From JAYQKL01 sp049890195 (GTDB lineage: Bacteria; Pseudomonadota; Alphaproteobacteria; RS24), in contig JBMHBY010000001.1 in the NCBI GenBank assembly GCA_049890195.1, positions 51,092-115,091 of the forward strand: a DNA stretch of 64,000 bases, in the 5' to 3' direction. Numbering within the stretch: position 1 is the first letter of the stretch; each line of letters opens with the position of its first letter. Both the position numbers and the translations under genes were made by a program. Below are positions 53,376 to 61,953 of the stretch, one piece after another. The notes beneath the pieces were generated by a model that was given only the letters and a program-made list of their open reading frames with translations, ran no database searches and was not told the DNA's origin.

Positions 53376-54482
53376 ATGAATGTTCCGTTTAATGATTTGT
53401 ATGCACAATATTTGTCGCTGAAGCCCGAAATTGATGACGCGATTGCGCGCACCATTAAAAACAGCGCTTTTGTCCGTGGCCCGGAGGTGCAGGCTTTTGA
53501 GGAAAACTTTGCCGAGCTGATGGGTGTTGCGCATTGTGTGTCCTGCGCCAATGGCACGGATGCGCTTTATATTGCCATGCACGCTTTGGGGGTGAAGCCC
53601 GGCGATGAGGTCATCGTGCCGGCGCATTCGTGGATCTCCACCTCGGAAACGGTCACCCAGGCGGGCGGAACGGTTGTGTTTTGCGACACCCGGGATGAGG
53701 ATTTCACCATTGATGTCACCGCCATTGAGGAAAAAATCACCGACAAGACCGTCGGCATTATTCCTGTGCATTTATATGGTCATCCAGCACAGATGGACGA
53801 GCTGATGCGGATTGCCAAAAAACACAATCTCTGGGTCATCGAAGATTGCGCCCAGGCGCATTTGGCGACCTTTGACGGACAGAAAGTCGGGCAGTTCGGT
53901 GATATCGCGACATTTTCGTTCTATCCCGGCAAAAATCTCGGCGCGATGGGTGATGCCGGTGCATTGGTCACTCAAGACGACCAGCTGGCCCGGCGCGCGG
54001 CGCGGTTTGCCCGGCATGGGGGGCTGGTCAAAGGCACGCATGAAATTGAAGGCATCAACAGCAGGTTGGATGGGCTGCAGGCCGCCATACTGAATGTGAA
54101 ATTACCGCATTTGGCCGATTGGACACAAAAGCGCCAGCAGGTTGCGGATACATATTTGCAGCATCTTGATGGTGTCAGTGAGCTGACGGTGCCGCAAATC
54201 GATGACAAAGCGACCCATGTTTGGCATTTATTTGTCATTCGCAGCCAGAAGCGTGATGAGATGAGGGCTTTCCTGTCCGAAAACGGCATTCAGACGGTGA
54301 TCAATTATCCGGTGGCGCTGCCGTTTCTCGACGCCTATGCACATCAGGGCAACCGCACAGAGGATTTTCCCAGGGCATATCAACATCAGGGCGAAATTTT
54401 GTCATTGCCGGTTTTTCCCGACATGACAACAGATCAGATCATCTACACGACAACCAAATTGAAAGATTTTATTTTTGGTTGA
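53376..54482 (+). CDS. wbpE: DegT/DnrJ/EryC1/StrS aminotransferase, WbpE-like
   Basis: 368 residues from ATG 53376 (GAGGT site). PLP-dependent sugar aminotransferase: FVRGPEVQAFEENFAELMG near 28, DCAQAHLATFDG near 158, Lys186 in FYPGKNLGAMGD as the Schiff base, and DGLQAAILNVKL near 228. It should convert the 3-keto sugar from WbpB to a 3-amino sugar. The TTG start of the flippase overlaps its end by eight bases. Confidence 0.92.
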   Translation: MNVPFNDLYAQYLSLKPEIDDAIARTIKNSAFVRGPEVQAFEENFAELMGVAHCVSCANGTDALYIAMHALGVKPGDEVIVPAHSWISTSETVTQAGGTVVFCDTRDEDFTIDVTAIEEKITDKTVGIIPVHLYGHPAQMDELMRIAKKHNLWVIEDCAQAHLATFDGQKVGQFGDIATFSFYPGKNLGAMGDAGALVTQDDQLARRAARFARHGGLVKGTHEIEGINSRLDGLQAAILNVKLPHLADWTQKRQQVADTYLQHLDGVSELTVPQIDDKATHVWHLFVIRSQKRDEMRAFLSENGIQTVINYPVALPFLDAYAHQGNRTEDFPRAYQHQGEILSLPVFPDMTTDQIIYTTTKLKDFIFG

Positions 54483-55728
54483 TTACGCCAGTCTGCGGAA
54501 ATTCTGGCAGCCTGCACTGAAGGTTCTGACCGGGGCCGGCATCGCCCAAATTGTCCCTATTTTAAGCAATATATTTCTGGCGGTGGCCATAGGTGCGGCG
54601 CAATTCGGCTATTTTTCCCTGTGGCTGGGAATGGTCTATCTCGGGGCGGTGTTCTCCACATTGCGTCTTGAAAACGCGCTTTTCATTGAAGCGCAAGGCG
54701 CGGCGCGTGAAAAAAGCCTGATCGCCGTTGTTCAAATTGTTTTTCTTACCGCTCTCGGCGCGGCGCTGGTTTTGGGGGCTCTGGCTGTCATCGGGCCGGA
54801 GGTGTTACCCGATATATCCGGGCGATTGCTGAGTGTTCTGATCCCCGCCGCTGCCTTGTTGGGGCTGAACGCCATCGCCCAGGCGTTTGTCGTGTCCAAC
54901 GGTGCGTATGATCTGGTCAATAAATTCAGGATTCTGCAGGCTGTTGCCGTTGCTCTGACACAATGTATTTTGGTGCTTCAAACACCGACGGCGATGTCGA
55001 TGGCCTTGGGCTTTCTTCTCGGTCAGGCGGTTTGTCTGGTTTATGTCGTGCGGCAGCTGAGATCCTCCATATTGGGCAAAGCCGGCTATGACAGCCCCGT
55101 GCATTTCATTCGCACCCATTGGCGGTTTCCGGTTTTTTCATTGCCGGCGGACAGCCTCAGCAGCTTTGGCGCCCTGTTGCCGGTTGCGTTGATCGGCTCA
55201 CAATATGGGGCCGCATCGGCCGGCCAGGTGGCCTTGACCATTCGCGTCCTGGCGGCACCCGTCGGGCTGCTCGGAAAAGCCATTCAGGATGTGTTCAAAC
55301 GCGAGGCGGTTTTGGAGCGTGAACAGCGGGGGTCGTGCGAGCGCCTGTATTTCACCATTCTTCTCGGGGCTTTTCCGGTCATGGTTTTGTTTGTCGTGAC
55401 ATTGCATTATTTCGGCCCCGCCGGCTTTCTCTTGTTGTTTGGCGACGAGTGGCGTCAAGCCGGGGAAATGTCAAAATCCCTTGCGCCTGTGTTTGCGCTC
55501 AGCCTGGTGGCAAGCCCGCTGAGCTATATTGTCTATCTGGTCAACCGCCAGCACATTGACCTCGTCTGGCAGGCCGCCCTGGTTGGTTTGGTCTGGTTCT
55601 CGCTCACGCAATTTCCCGGTTTGGAGCAGTCCATACATGCCTATGCGCTGGCTTATGTGAGCATGTATGTTGTCTATCTTTTGATTTCTTATAAACTTTG
55701 CGAGATGCCGAAAGTTGAGGCCAATTAA
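54475..55728 (+). CDS. Polysaccharide flippase (Wzx-like, MOP family)
   Basis: 417 residues, about twelve helices, of the MATE/MOP type that flips undecaprenyl-linked repeat units to the periplasm. The most likely start is TTG at 54475, overlapping the aminotransferase stop; there is no ATG in frame until residue 52, inside the first helices. The body looks like other divergent Wzx proteins (LPADSLSSFGALLPVALIG; GEMSKSLAPVFALSLVASPLSYI). Confidence 0.85.
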   Translation: MVDYASLRKFWQPALKVLTGAGIAQIVPILSNIFLAVAIGAAQFGYFSLWLGMVYLGAVFSTLRLENALFIEAQGAAREKSLIAVVQIVFLTALGAALVLGALAVIGPEVLPDISGRLLSVLIPAAALLGLNAIAQAFVVSNGAYDLVNKFRILQAVAVALTQCILVLQTPTAMSMALGFLLGQAVCLVYVVRQLRSSILGKAGYDSPVHFIRTHWRFPVFSLPADSLSSFGALLPVALIGSQYGAASAGQVALTIRVLAAPVGLLGKAIQDVFKREAVLEREQRGSCERLYFTILLGAFPVMVLFVVTLHYFGPAGFLLLFGDEWRQAGEMSKSLAPVFALSLVASPLSYIVYLVNRQHIDLVWQAALVGLVWFSLTQFPGLEQSIHAYALAYVSMYVVYLLISYKLCEMPKVEAN

Positions 55729-55886
55729 GGTCACATCCGTGTTTTCACATATTTTATTTTGATGACCATGCCCGCCTCCTTAATCTGTTCAGACCTCAGA
55801 TGGTCAATTATGGATGCATTGACCATTTTGTTGGATTGTGGATGCGAAAGGTATGATGTGTCTTTGACAACCAACGGTTTGCCTAT

Positions 55887-57095
55887 ATGAGAGTGAATAA
55901 AGCTTATGCCATGGGCTTTGCTGTTTTCCTTGCCTTGATAACTGTCAAAAGCGCTGCCCTGACAGTTGACCATTACCTGTTTCTGCATTTTATCAGAACT
56001 GTATTACTGGGTTTTGCCGGTATCTTGACTGCCTATATTGCTCTGGCATTTATCGCTCGGTCCGTAAATGCCACAGTGCTGATACCTGTATTCATTCATG
56101 TTGTATTGGTTGTTTGGGGCTTGTTGCTGTCTTTGATTTTTGGCGGTTTCAGTTTCTTCAACGCAATCAATACCAGTTCCCTTATTCTTTCCTTTTTTGT
56201 CACCATGACGTTTGCCGGCGTTATACAACAAACCAAATATGGAAAGGATGTGATCACCAACAATTCATTTCTAAGGGTTTATTTCACCTTGCAATTAATT
56301 GTTGTGTTCATTCTCGCATTTTTTCAGGAGGGATTTCCTTATTATTTGGGCTTTCAAGTAAGTTCAGAGGCCAAGGATTTTTATTCTCAAGGTTTCACGC
56401 ATCTGTTTTCACTGTCACTGATTTTCTTTACTTTTGCTGCTTTTTCAAAATCTAAGACAAATTTATTTTATCTTGGCGCCTCGGTTTTATCCTTTGCATT
56501 AATGATTTTAGGGGGCGCGCGCGGCGAGGTCATTATTGCCGTTTTTGTTTTGCTTATATTCTCCCTCAGACGGAGCAGGTTTCACCATCTTGCATTTGGG
56601 TCCTTATGTCTGGTTTTGTTGATGCCGGTCCTGACCGCAAACATTGATCTCGACCAAATAGTACTTTTTGAGCGCTTTCTGGTCATGCTTGATGGTGATT
56701 TTGGAAGCCGTGATAAATTATTATTTTCAGCAATGGATTTGTTGGCTGCAGAACCGGTTTGTTTTGCTATGGGTTGTGGCTTTAACTATTTTGAAAATTA
56801 CTACGGTCATCACGCCCCGGGATCCTATCCTCATAGTACAATTGTTGAGATGGCCATATCATTTGGTTTTTTGGTCACGATAATTATGGTGCTGTTGGCG
56901 CTCATTAAACTTTCGCATCTTTATTTCAGTCCAAACACCAAAGGGGCTTTGGTCCCGATTATAGCCTATGAATTACTGCGCCTTCAAAAAAGCGGTAGTA
57001 TTTTGGACCCAACGGGTATAAGCCTGTTAATCGTCTTGGCTTATCAAGGGGGGCAGCTTTTGGCGCAATCCACCAGAAAAGCAGAAATCTCATAA
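55887..57095 (+). CDS. Putative polysaccharide polymerase (Wzy-like), AT-rich
   Basis: 402 residues, ten or more hydrophobic helices and little conservation, as is usual for Wzy. A GARGEVIIAVFVLLIF segment near residue 212 and a late periplasmic stretch, CGFNYFENYYGHHAPGSYPHS near residue 297, resemble the loop of O-antigen polymerases. Base composition is clearly lower in GC than its neighbours and codon choice is shifted, a sign of separate acquisition. It follows a 158-bp gap without clear structure. Confidence 0.68.
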   Translation: MRVNKAYAMGFAVFLALITVKSAALTVDHYLFLHFIRTVLLGFAGILTAYIALAFIARSVNATVLIPVFIHVVLVVWGLLLSLIFGGFSFFNAINTSSLILSFFVTMTFAGVIQQTKYGKDVITNNSFLRVYFTLQLIVVFILAFFQEGFPYYLGFQVSSEAKDFYSQGFTHLFSLSLIFFTFAAFSKSKTNLFYLGASVLSFALMILGGARGEVIIAVFVLLIFSLRRSRFHHLAFGSLCLVLLMPVLTANIDLDQIVLFERFLVMLDGDFGSRDKLLFSAMDLLAAEPVCFAMGCGFNYFENYYGHHAPGSYPHSTIVEMAISFGFLVTIIMVLLALIKLSHLYFSPNTKGALVPIIAYELLRLQKSGSILDPTGISLLIVLAYQGGQLLAQSTRKAEIS

Positions 57096-57206
57096 ATCTT
57101 TCTTTTTGTCCAAAAATTTCCATAACCCCATGAAATATAACTGATTATTGAAATAAAATTCAATTCAAAGTAGAAGTTAAAATAATGCGTTTATCAGGAA
57201 ATAAAA

Positions 57207-58331
57207 ATGCAAAAAATTGAATGCAGCCGCTGTGTCATGGACACATCCGATCCGTATATAGAGTTTGATGATGCGGGTGTCTGTAACCATTGCAGGCAAT
57301 TTGACTCATTAGGCTGGCGCCCCGAGGGGCATGACGCTGACCTTTCGGCATTCATCAACCGGGTCAAGGCCAAAGGGGCCGGACACGACTATGATTGTAT
57401 TTTGGGCTTAAGCGGCGGCGTGGACAGTTCCTATCTTGCCTTGAAGGTAAAGGACTGGGGTTTGAAACCGCTTGTGTTTCATGTCGATGCCGGCTGGAAC
57501 AGCGAATTGGCGGTTCAGAACATCCAGAAAATAGTGGATTATTGTGATTATGACCTGTTCACCCACATTGTTGACTGGCGGGAGATGAAAGACCTTCAAC
57601 GGTCTTATTTGCACTCAGGGATTGCCAATCTGGATGTGCCGCAAGACCATGCATTTTTTGCCACACAGTACAAATATGCCAAAAAAAATAAGATCAGCAC
57701 GGTGATCTCCGGAGGGAATCTGGCGACCGAGTCAGTTTTCCCCCTGGGCTGGCATAACTCCGCGTTGGATGCAATTTCCATCAAAGATATTCAAAAAAAG
57801 CACGGGTCGTGCAAACTGACGCATTATCAGTTTCTCTCGTTCCTCGAATATTATTTTATCTACCCGTTCATTCATGGGTTTCGCATCGAAAGGCCCCTCA
57901 ATTACATCAATTACAACAAGGCCGATGCCGAGGCTTATCTGGTGAAGACCATTGGTTATTCAACCTATGGCAGAAAACACGGTGAGTCCATTTTCACCAA
58001 ACTGTTCCAGAACCATATTCTTCCGCAGCGTTTTGGCTATGACAAACGCCGGCCCCATTTGTCCAGTCTTGTATTATCCGGGCAAATGACGCGAGAGGCG
58101 GCTGTTTCCGAACTGAACAAGCCCCTGTATGATGAGAAAGAGCTGAAACGCGACATTGAGTTCTTTTGCCAGAAACTTGACCTGAGTGTAGATGAATTCA
58201 GCCAGATTATGGACGCACCACGGCGCTCTTACACGGATTACCGCAACTGGGATTTGTATCTGAACAGTGCCAAAGCTTTGCAAAAGTTAATCGCCCGTCT
58301 TACCGGGCGACAAATGAAATTCTACTCTTGA
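57207..58331 (+). CDS. wbpG: N-acetyl sugar amidotransferase, WbpG-like (copy 1)
   Basis: 374 residues. Zinc-type pairs Cys6/Cys9 and Cys26/Cys29 (CSRC, CNHC), then the PP-loop SGGVDS at residues 69-74 that activates the substrate with ATP. This TIGR03573 family turns an acetamido group into an acetamidino group using ammonia from a HisH/HisF-like pair; in Pseudomonas O5 it acts on the 2,3-diacetamido uronate. A second intact copy lies at 60829, also 374 residues. AGGAAATAAAA precedes the ATG. Confidence 0.9.
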   Translation: MQKIECSRCVMDTSDPYIEFDDAGVCNHCRQFDSLGWRPEGHDADLSAFINRVKAKGAGHDYDCILGLSGGVDSSYLALKVKDWGLKPLVFHVDAGWNSELAVQNIQKIVDYCDYDLFTHIVDWREMKDLQRSYLHSGIANLDVPQDHAFFATQYKYAKKNKISTVISGGNLATESVFPLGWHNSALDAISIKDIQKKHGSCKLTHYQFLSFLEYYFIYPFIHGFRIERPLNYINYNKADAEAYLVKTIGYSTYGRKHGESIFTKLFQNHILPQRFGYDKRRPHLSSLVLSGQMTREAAVSELNKPLYDEKELKRDIEFFCQKLDLSVDEFSQIMDAPRRSYTDYRNWDLYLNSAKALQKLIARLTGRQMKFYS

Positions 58332-59458
58332 GCAAGCAGATACATATTTATTTTTCGGATATGCGTTTTGAGACGCGCATATTCAAAACAGCCGAAACAC
58401 TCAGGGACAACGGGGTTGTCGATCATGTCATCCTGCTGGGTCGCACAAATGCCCGCGCTGATATGACTGAGACATTTGATGACCGCATTGACATCCGCCG
58501 GATGTTTATCCCGTCAGGGCAGTCCAGCCGGTTGCTTCGGATGATGTATTTCGGGATTTGGAGTTTCTGGGTTTTCCTGCAGCTGGTTCGTGAAAGACCG
58601 CAATTTCTGAACATTCATAGTGCGACATTGCTGCCATTTGCCGGCTTGCAAAAATTGATCAGCAGAAAATGCAGAATAATTTATGATGCACATGAACTGG
58701 AAACAGAAACTAATGCCCTGTCTGGACCAGCCAAGATGTACAAAATTTTGTGTGAAAAATGGTTTCTTAAACACTGCCATCATTGTTTTGTCGTTTCCCC
58801 AATGATCCGAGATTGGTATCGCAACAAGTACAAGATGGACAATATAAGCGTTCTTCTCAATGCTCCGTTGATCAAGGAAACGCCGACTGCCGGAACCGAT
58901 CTTCGCAAAAAATTCAAGTTTCAGGCGATGGACTTCATCATTTCCTATGTTGGGCTGTTCGCGAGAGGGCGCGGTGTTGATTTATTGTTGAATATGGCCG
59001 ACCACGCCCCTGAGCGGTTTAAGTTTCTGTTCATCGGGTTTGGGCCGGAGGAAGCGCGCATCCGAAATCATCCGCTGTTTGAAGAGAGGGTTTTTTTCCT
59101 GGAACCCCAGCCGCAGGCCAGATTGCTTGAAACTTTGAAACAGGTTGATTTTGGCTGTGCTTATTTCAGCCCCACCTGCGTCAGCCAGGATATGGCTTTG
59201 CCGAACAAGTTTTTTGAATATCTCAATGCGGGTGTTCCGGTGATTGTGGGGCCGGGGCGTCAGTTGAGGCAGTTCATCTCTGAGTATGAAATCGGCCTTG
59301 CCGTTGACGATGAGCTGAATGTTGAAACGCTCCCCGAACAGGTGAAAGAGTTTTCATTGCGCGGGAAGTTTCCGGATGAAATAAAACGCTTTTTGTCGGA
59401 TTATAACTGGCAAAACAGCGCTGAGCAGATGATAAGCGTCTATAGACAGTTGGGTTGA
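58328..59458 (+). CDS. Glycosyltransferase, family 4-like
   Basis: 376 residues beginning at TTG 58328, four bases into the wbpG stop (TTGA). GT-B fold: donor-side segment FFEYLNAGVPVIVGPGRQLRQFI near 297-319, with YDAHELETE in the N-domain. GT4 enzymes transfer a sugar to the growing lipid-linked unit with retention. It sits between wbpG copy 1 and hisH, so its donor may be the amidinated sugar. Acceptor unknown. Confidence 0.86.
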   Translation: MSKQIHIYFSDMRFETRIFKTAETLRDNGVVDHVILLGRTNARADMTETFDDRIDIRRMFIPSGQSSRLLRMMYFGIWSFWVFLQLVRERPQFLNIHSATLLPFAGLQKLISRKCRIIYDAHELETETNALSGPAKMYKILCEKWFLKHCHHCFVVSPMIRDWYRNKYKMDNISVLLNAPLIKETPTAGTDLRKKFKFQAMDFIISYVGLFARGRGVDLLLNMADHAPERFKFLFIGFGPEEARIRNHPLFEERVFFLEPQPQARLLETLKQVDFGCAYFSPTCVSQDMALPNKFFEYLNAGVPVIVGPGRQLRQFISEYEIGLAVDDELNVETLPEQVKEFSLRGKFPDEIKRFLSDYNWQNSAEQMISVYRQLG

Positions 59459-59459
59459 A

Positions 59460-60074
59460 GTGGTGATTACGATTATCGATACAGGTCTGGGCAACATTGC
59501 GGCGGTTAAGAATATGCTGTCCTATTTGGGGCACGAGGCGCAAATCAGAAGCACCCCGGACGAAATCGCAAAATCCGAGAAGGTCATTTTACCGGGTGTG
59601 GGGTCGTATGATGCAGGCATGCAGAGCCTTGCCGATAAAAACCTCATTTCACCGCTTCAGAACCTTGCGGCTGCGGGTGAGGCTAAAATCCTCGGCATTT
59701 GTCTTGGCATGCAGCTTTTGTTCGACGGCAGCGAGGAGGGGGACACTGCCGGGTTGTCGCTTCTGGAGGGAAAGTTTGAGAGAATTCCGAGGGGGGAAGA
59801 CGTCAAAGTGCCCCATATGCGCTGGAACCGTCTGGGGTTCGACGGCGCATTGAATCTGTTCTCAGATATTGGGGAGGCGAACCGCTTTTACTTTATCCAT
59901 TCCTTCAGATTGCCCGCTGTTCACGCGCCTCAATTCGATGAAGTCGGCATGTGCAACTATGGTGCGCCCTTTGTTGCCGCCTTCAGGAAGGGCAATTTGA
60001 TGGGGACGCAATTCCACCCTGAGAAGAGTCACAAATTCGGCCTTAAACTGCTGGAAAATTTTGGAAGAATGTAA
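59460..60074 (+). CDS. hisH: HisH-like glutamine amidotransferase (sugar amidination)
   Basis: 204 residues starting at GTG 59460. Class I glutaminase with triad Cys81 (GICLGMQ), His186 and Glu188 (QFHPEK). It frees ammonia from glutamine. Surrounded by two WbpG-type genes and far from any his operon, it should feed a sugar amidotransferase, as HisH2 does in O-antigen loci. HisF follows with no gap. Confidence 0.91.
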   Translation: MVITIIDTGLGNIAAVKNMLSYLGHEAQIRSTPDEIAKSEKVILPGVGSYDAGMQSLADKNLISPLQNLAAAGEAKILGICLGMQLLFDGSEEGDTAGLSLLEGKFERIPRGEDVKVPHMRWNRLGFDGALNLFSDIGEANRFYFIHSFRLPAVHAPQFDEVGMCNYGAPFVAAFRKGNLMGTQFHPEKSHKFGLKLLENFGRM

Positions 60075-60836
60075 ATGCGTGAAGCACGGGTGATTGTCAC
60101 TGTATTGTTGGATGATGGCGGTCTTTACAAGACCCATAAGTTCGCCGAGCCGCGTTATATCGGCGATCCGGTGAACGCAATCAAGATTTTCAATGACAAG
60201 TATATTGATGAAATGTGCATATTGGACATTTCAGCGACGCGCGAAGGCCGCGCGCCTGATTGGGATATTCTGAAACACATGGCCGCCCAGGCGTTTTTCC
60301 CTCTGTCATATGGTGGTGGTTTGACGTCCATAGACGATGTGCAAACATTGTTTTCAATCGGTTTCGAAAAGGCGGTGTTCACCTCGGCACTTTTGGATAA
60401 TGAAGAGCTGGTCAAAGGCGCCGTAAAAAAATTCGGGCAGTCCGCCATCACCGGATATGTGAATGTGAAAAAGAAACTTTTTGGCGGCCATCGGGTTTTT
60501 GATTATCGAACCGGTAAAGTTCTGCCCACCTCCCTCGACACGTTTCTGCCATTTGCTGAGGGGCTGGGCGTTGGCGAAATCATTGTGAACTCGGTTGACC
60601 GTGACGGCACATTGGAGGGCTATGACTGGCCTTTGGTGGATGCACTGGGTGATGATCTGTCAACCCCGATTGTCATGTCCGGGGGGGCGGCCGGGCTTGC
60701 GGATTTCAAAAAAGTTCTGGCCGCTCAGACGGTGGACTCCTGCGCCGGCGGTGCATGTTTTGTTTTCTACGGGCCCCTGAACGCCGTATTGCTGAATTAT
60801 CCTGACCTTGAGACATTGGAGGCCGACCTTGAGTAA
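60075..60836 (+). CDS. hisF: HisF-like ammonia-channel subunit, catalytic Asp residues lost
   Basis: 253-residue TIM barrel aligned without gaps to HisF over the first 130 residues. The two acid-base aspartates of imidazole-glycerol-phosphate synthase, Asp11 and Asp130, are Leu11 and Asn130 here. DPVNAIKIFND and YGGGLTSIDD blocks are kept. It should pass ammonia from HisH-like to WbpG-like without making histidine intermediates. It overlaps the second wbpG start by eight bases. Confidence 0.9.
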   Translation: MREARVIVTVLLDDGGLYKTHKFAEPRYIGDPVNAIKIFNDKYIDEMCILDISATREGRAPDWDILKHMAAQAFFPLSYGGGLTSIDDVQTLFSIGFEKAVFTSALLDNEELVKGAVKKFGQSAITGYVNVKKKLFGGHRVFDYRTGKVLPTSLDTFLPFAEGLGVGEIIVNSVDRDGTLEGYDWPLVDALGDDLSTPIVMSGGAAGLADFKKVLAAQTVDSCAGGACFVFYGPLNAVLLNYPDLETLEADLE

Positions 60837-61953
60837 TGTTTTCCGCGAATGTCGGCGATGTGTGATGAACAACGCCATTGATGTTGAAATAAGGTTCAAT
60901 GCGGATGACCTTTGTCATCATTGCCAACGCTATGACGCGACTCACCAGGACAGGCTGTTTCATGACCAGCCCGAGAAACTCGAACAGCTCATCGAAACGA
61001 TCAAGAGGAAAGGGCGGGGGCGTCAATATGATTGCTTGATCGGGGTCAGCGGTGGTGTCGACAGCACTTATGTCGCGTTGTTAACCAAGCAATATGGTTT
61101 GAGACCCCTGGCGGTGCATCTGGACAATGGCTGGAACAGTGAGGTGGCTGTCTCCAACATTTTCAAATGTATGAAAGCCCTTGATATTGACCTGCACACC
61201 GAGGTTTTGAACTGGAGAGAGTTCAAGGCGTTGCAACTGGCCTTTATTCGCGCCGGCGTGCCTGATGGCGAGGTGCCGACAGATCATGCGATTTTTGCGA
61301 CAATGTGGAAATTTGCCCGCAAGTTTAAGATTCCGACCATTCTTTCGGGAATGAATTACCACACCGAGTCCATCTCTGTACCCAATTGGTCTTACGGGCA
61401 TTCGGATTTCAGATACATAAATGCCATAAACAAAAGGTTCGGCACCAGTGAGCTGAAAACCTATGCTCATTTCTCGCTTTGGTACCTTTTGTACCTGAAC
61501 GCAACCGGTGCGGTTAAAACCGCCTCGATTTTGAATTACCTGCCTTATGACAAGCAACAGGTCAAGCAAAGGATCCAGGACGAGCTGGGCTGGGTGGATT
61601 ATGGCGGCAAGCACCATGAGTCTCTATACACCCGGTTTTATCAGGGCCACGTGTTGCCGGTGTATTTCAACATTGACAAGCGATATGGGCATCTTTCTGA
61701 CTTGATAAACGCAAAGCAGAAAACCCGCGATGAGGCCTTAAGGGAGCTTGAAGAGCCCACCTATCCCCTCGATATGCAGGAAAAGGACCTGGCCTTTGTA
61801 GCGTCCAAATTCGATATGGAAAAAGATGAGTTACTGGAAATTCTCAACGGCCCCAAAAGAAGCTTCCGCGATTTCCCGAACCAGCAGGGTCTTCTGACAA
61901 CTTTCAAGACCGCCGTCAACACATTGCGTAAATTCGGATTGTATCCACGATGA
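60829..61953 (+). CDS. N-acetyl sugar amidotransferase, WbpG-like (copy 2)
   Basis: 374 residues from TTG 60829, chosen since GGAGG lies six bases before it and the N-terminus then matches copy 1 (MSNVFRECRRCVM against MQKIECSRCVM); the frame is open to 60808. Cys8/Cys11 and Cys29/Cys32 pairs and SGGVDS at 74-79 are all kept, so it looks active. Similarity to copy 1 is clear along the whole length but far from identity, so the two are old paralogues rather than a fresh duplication. The end overlaps the acyltransferase ATG by four bases. Confidence 0.9.
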   Translation: MSNVFRECRRCVMNNAIDVEIRFNADDLCHHCQRYDATHQDRLFHDQPEKLEQLIETIKRKGRGRQYDCLIGVSGGVDSTYVALLTKQYGLRPLAVHLDNGWNSEVAVSNIFKCMKALDIDLHTEVLNWREFKALQLAFIRAGVPDGEVPTDHAIFATMWKFARKFKIPTILSGMNYHTESISVPNWSYGHSDFRYINAINKRFGTSELKTYAHFSLWYLLYLNATGAVKTASILNYLPYDKQQVKQRIQDELGWVDYGGKHHESLYTRFYQGHVLPVYFNIDKRYGHLSDLINAKQKTRDEALRELEEPTYPLDMQEKDLAFVASKFDMEKDELLEILNGPKRSFRDFPNQQGLLTTFKTAVNTLRKFGLYPR

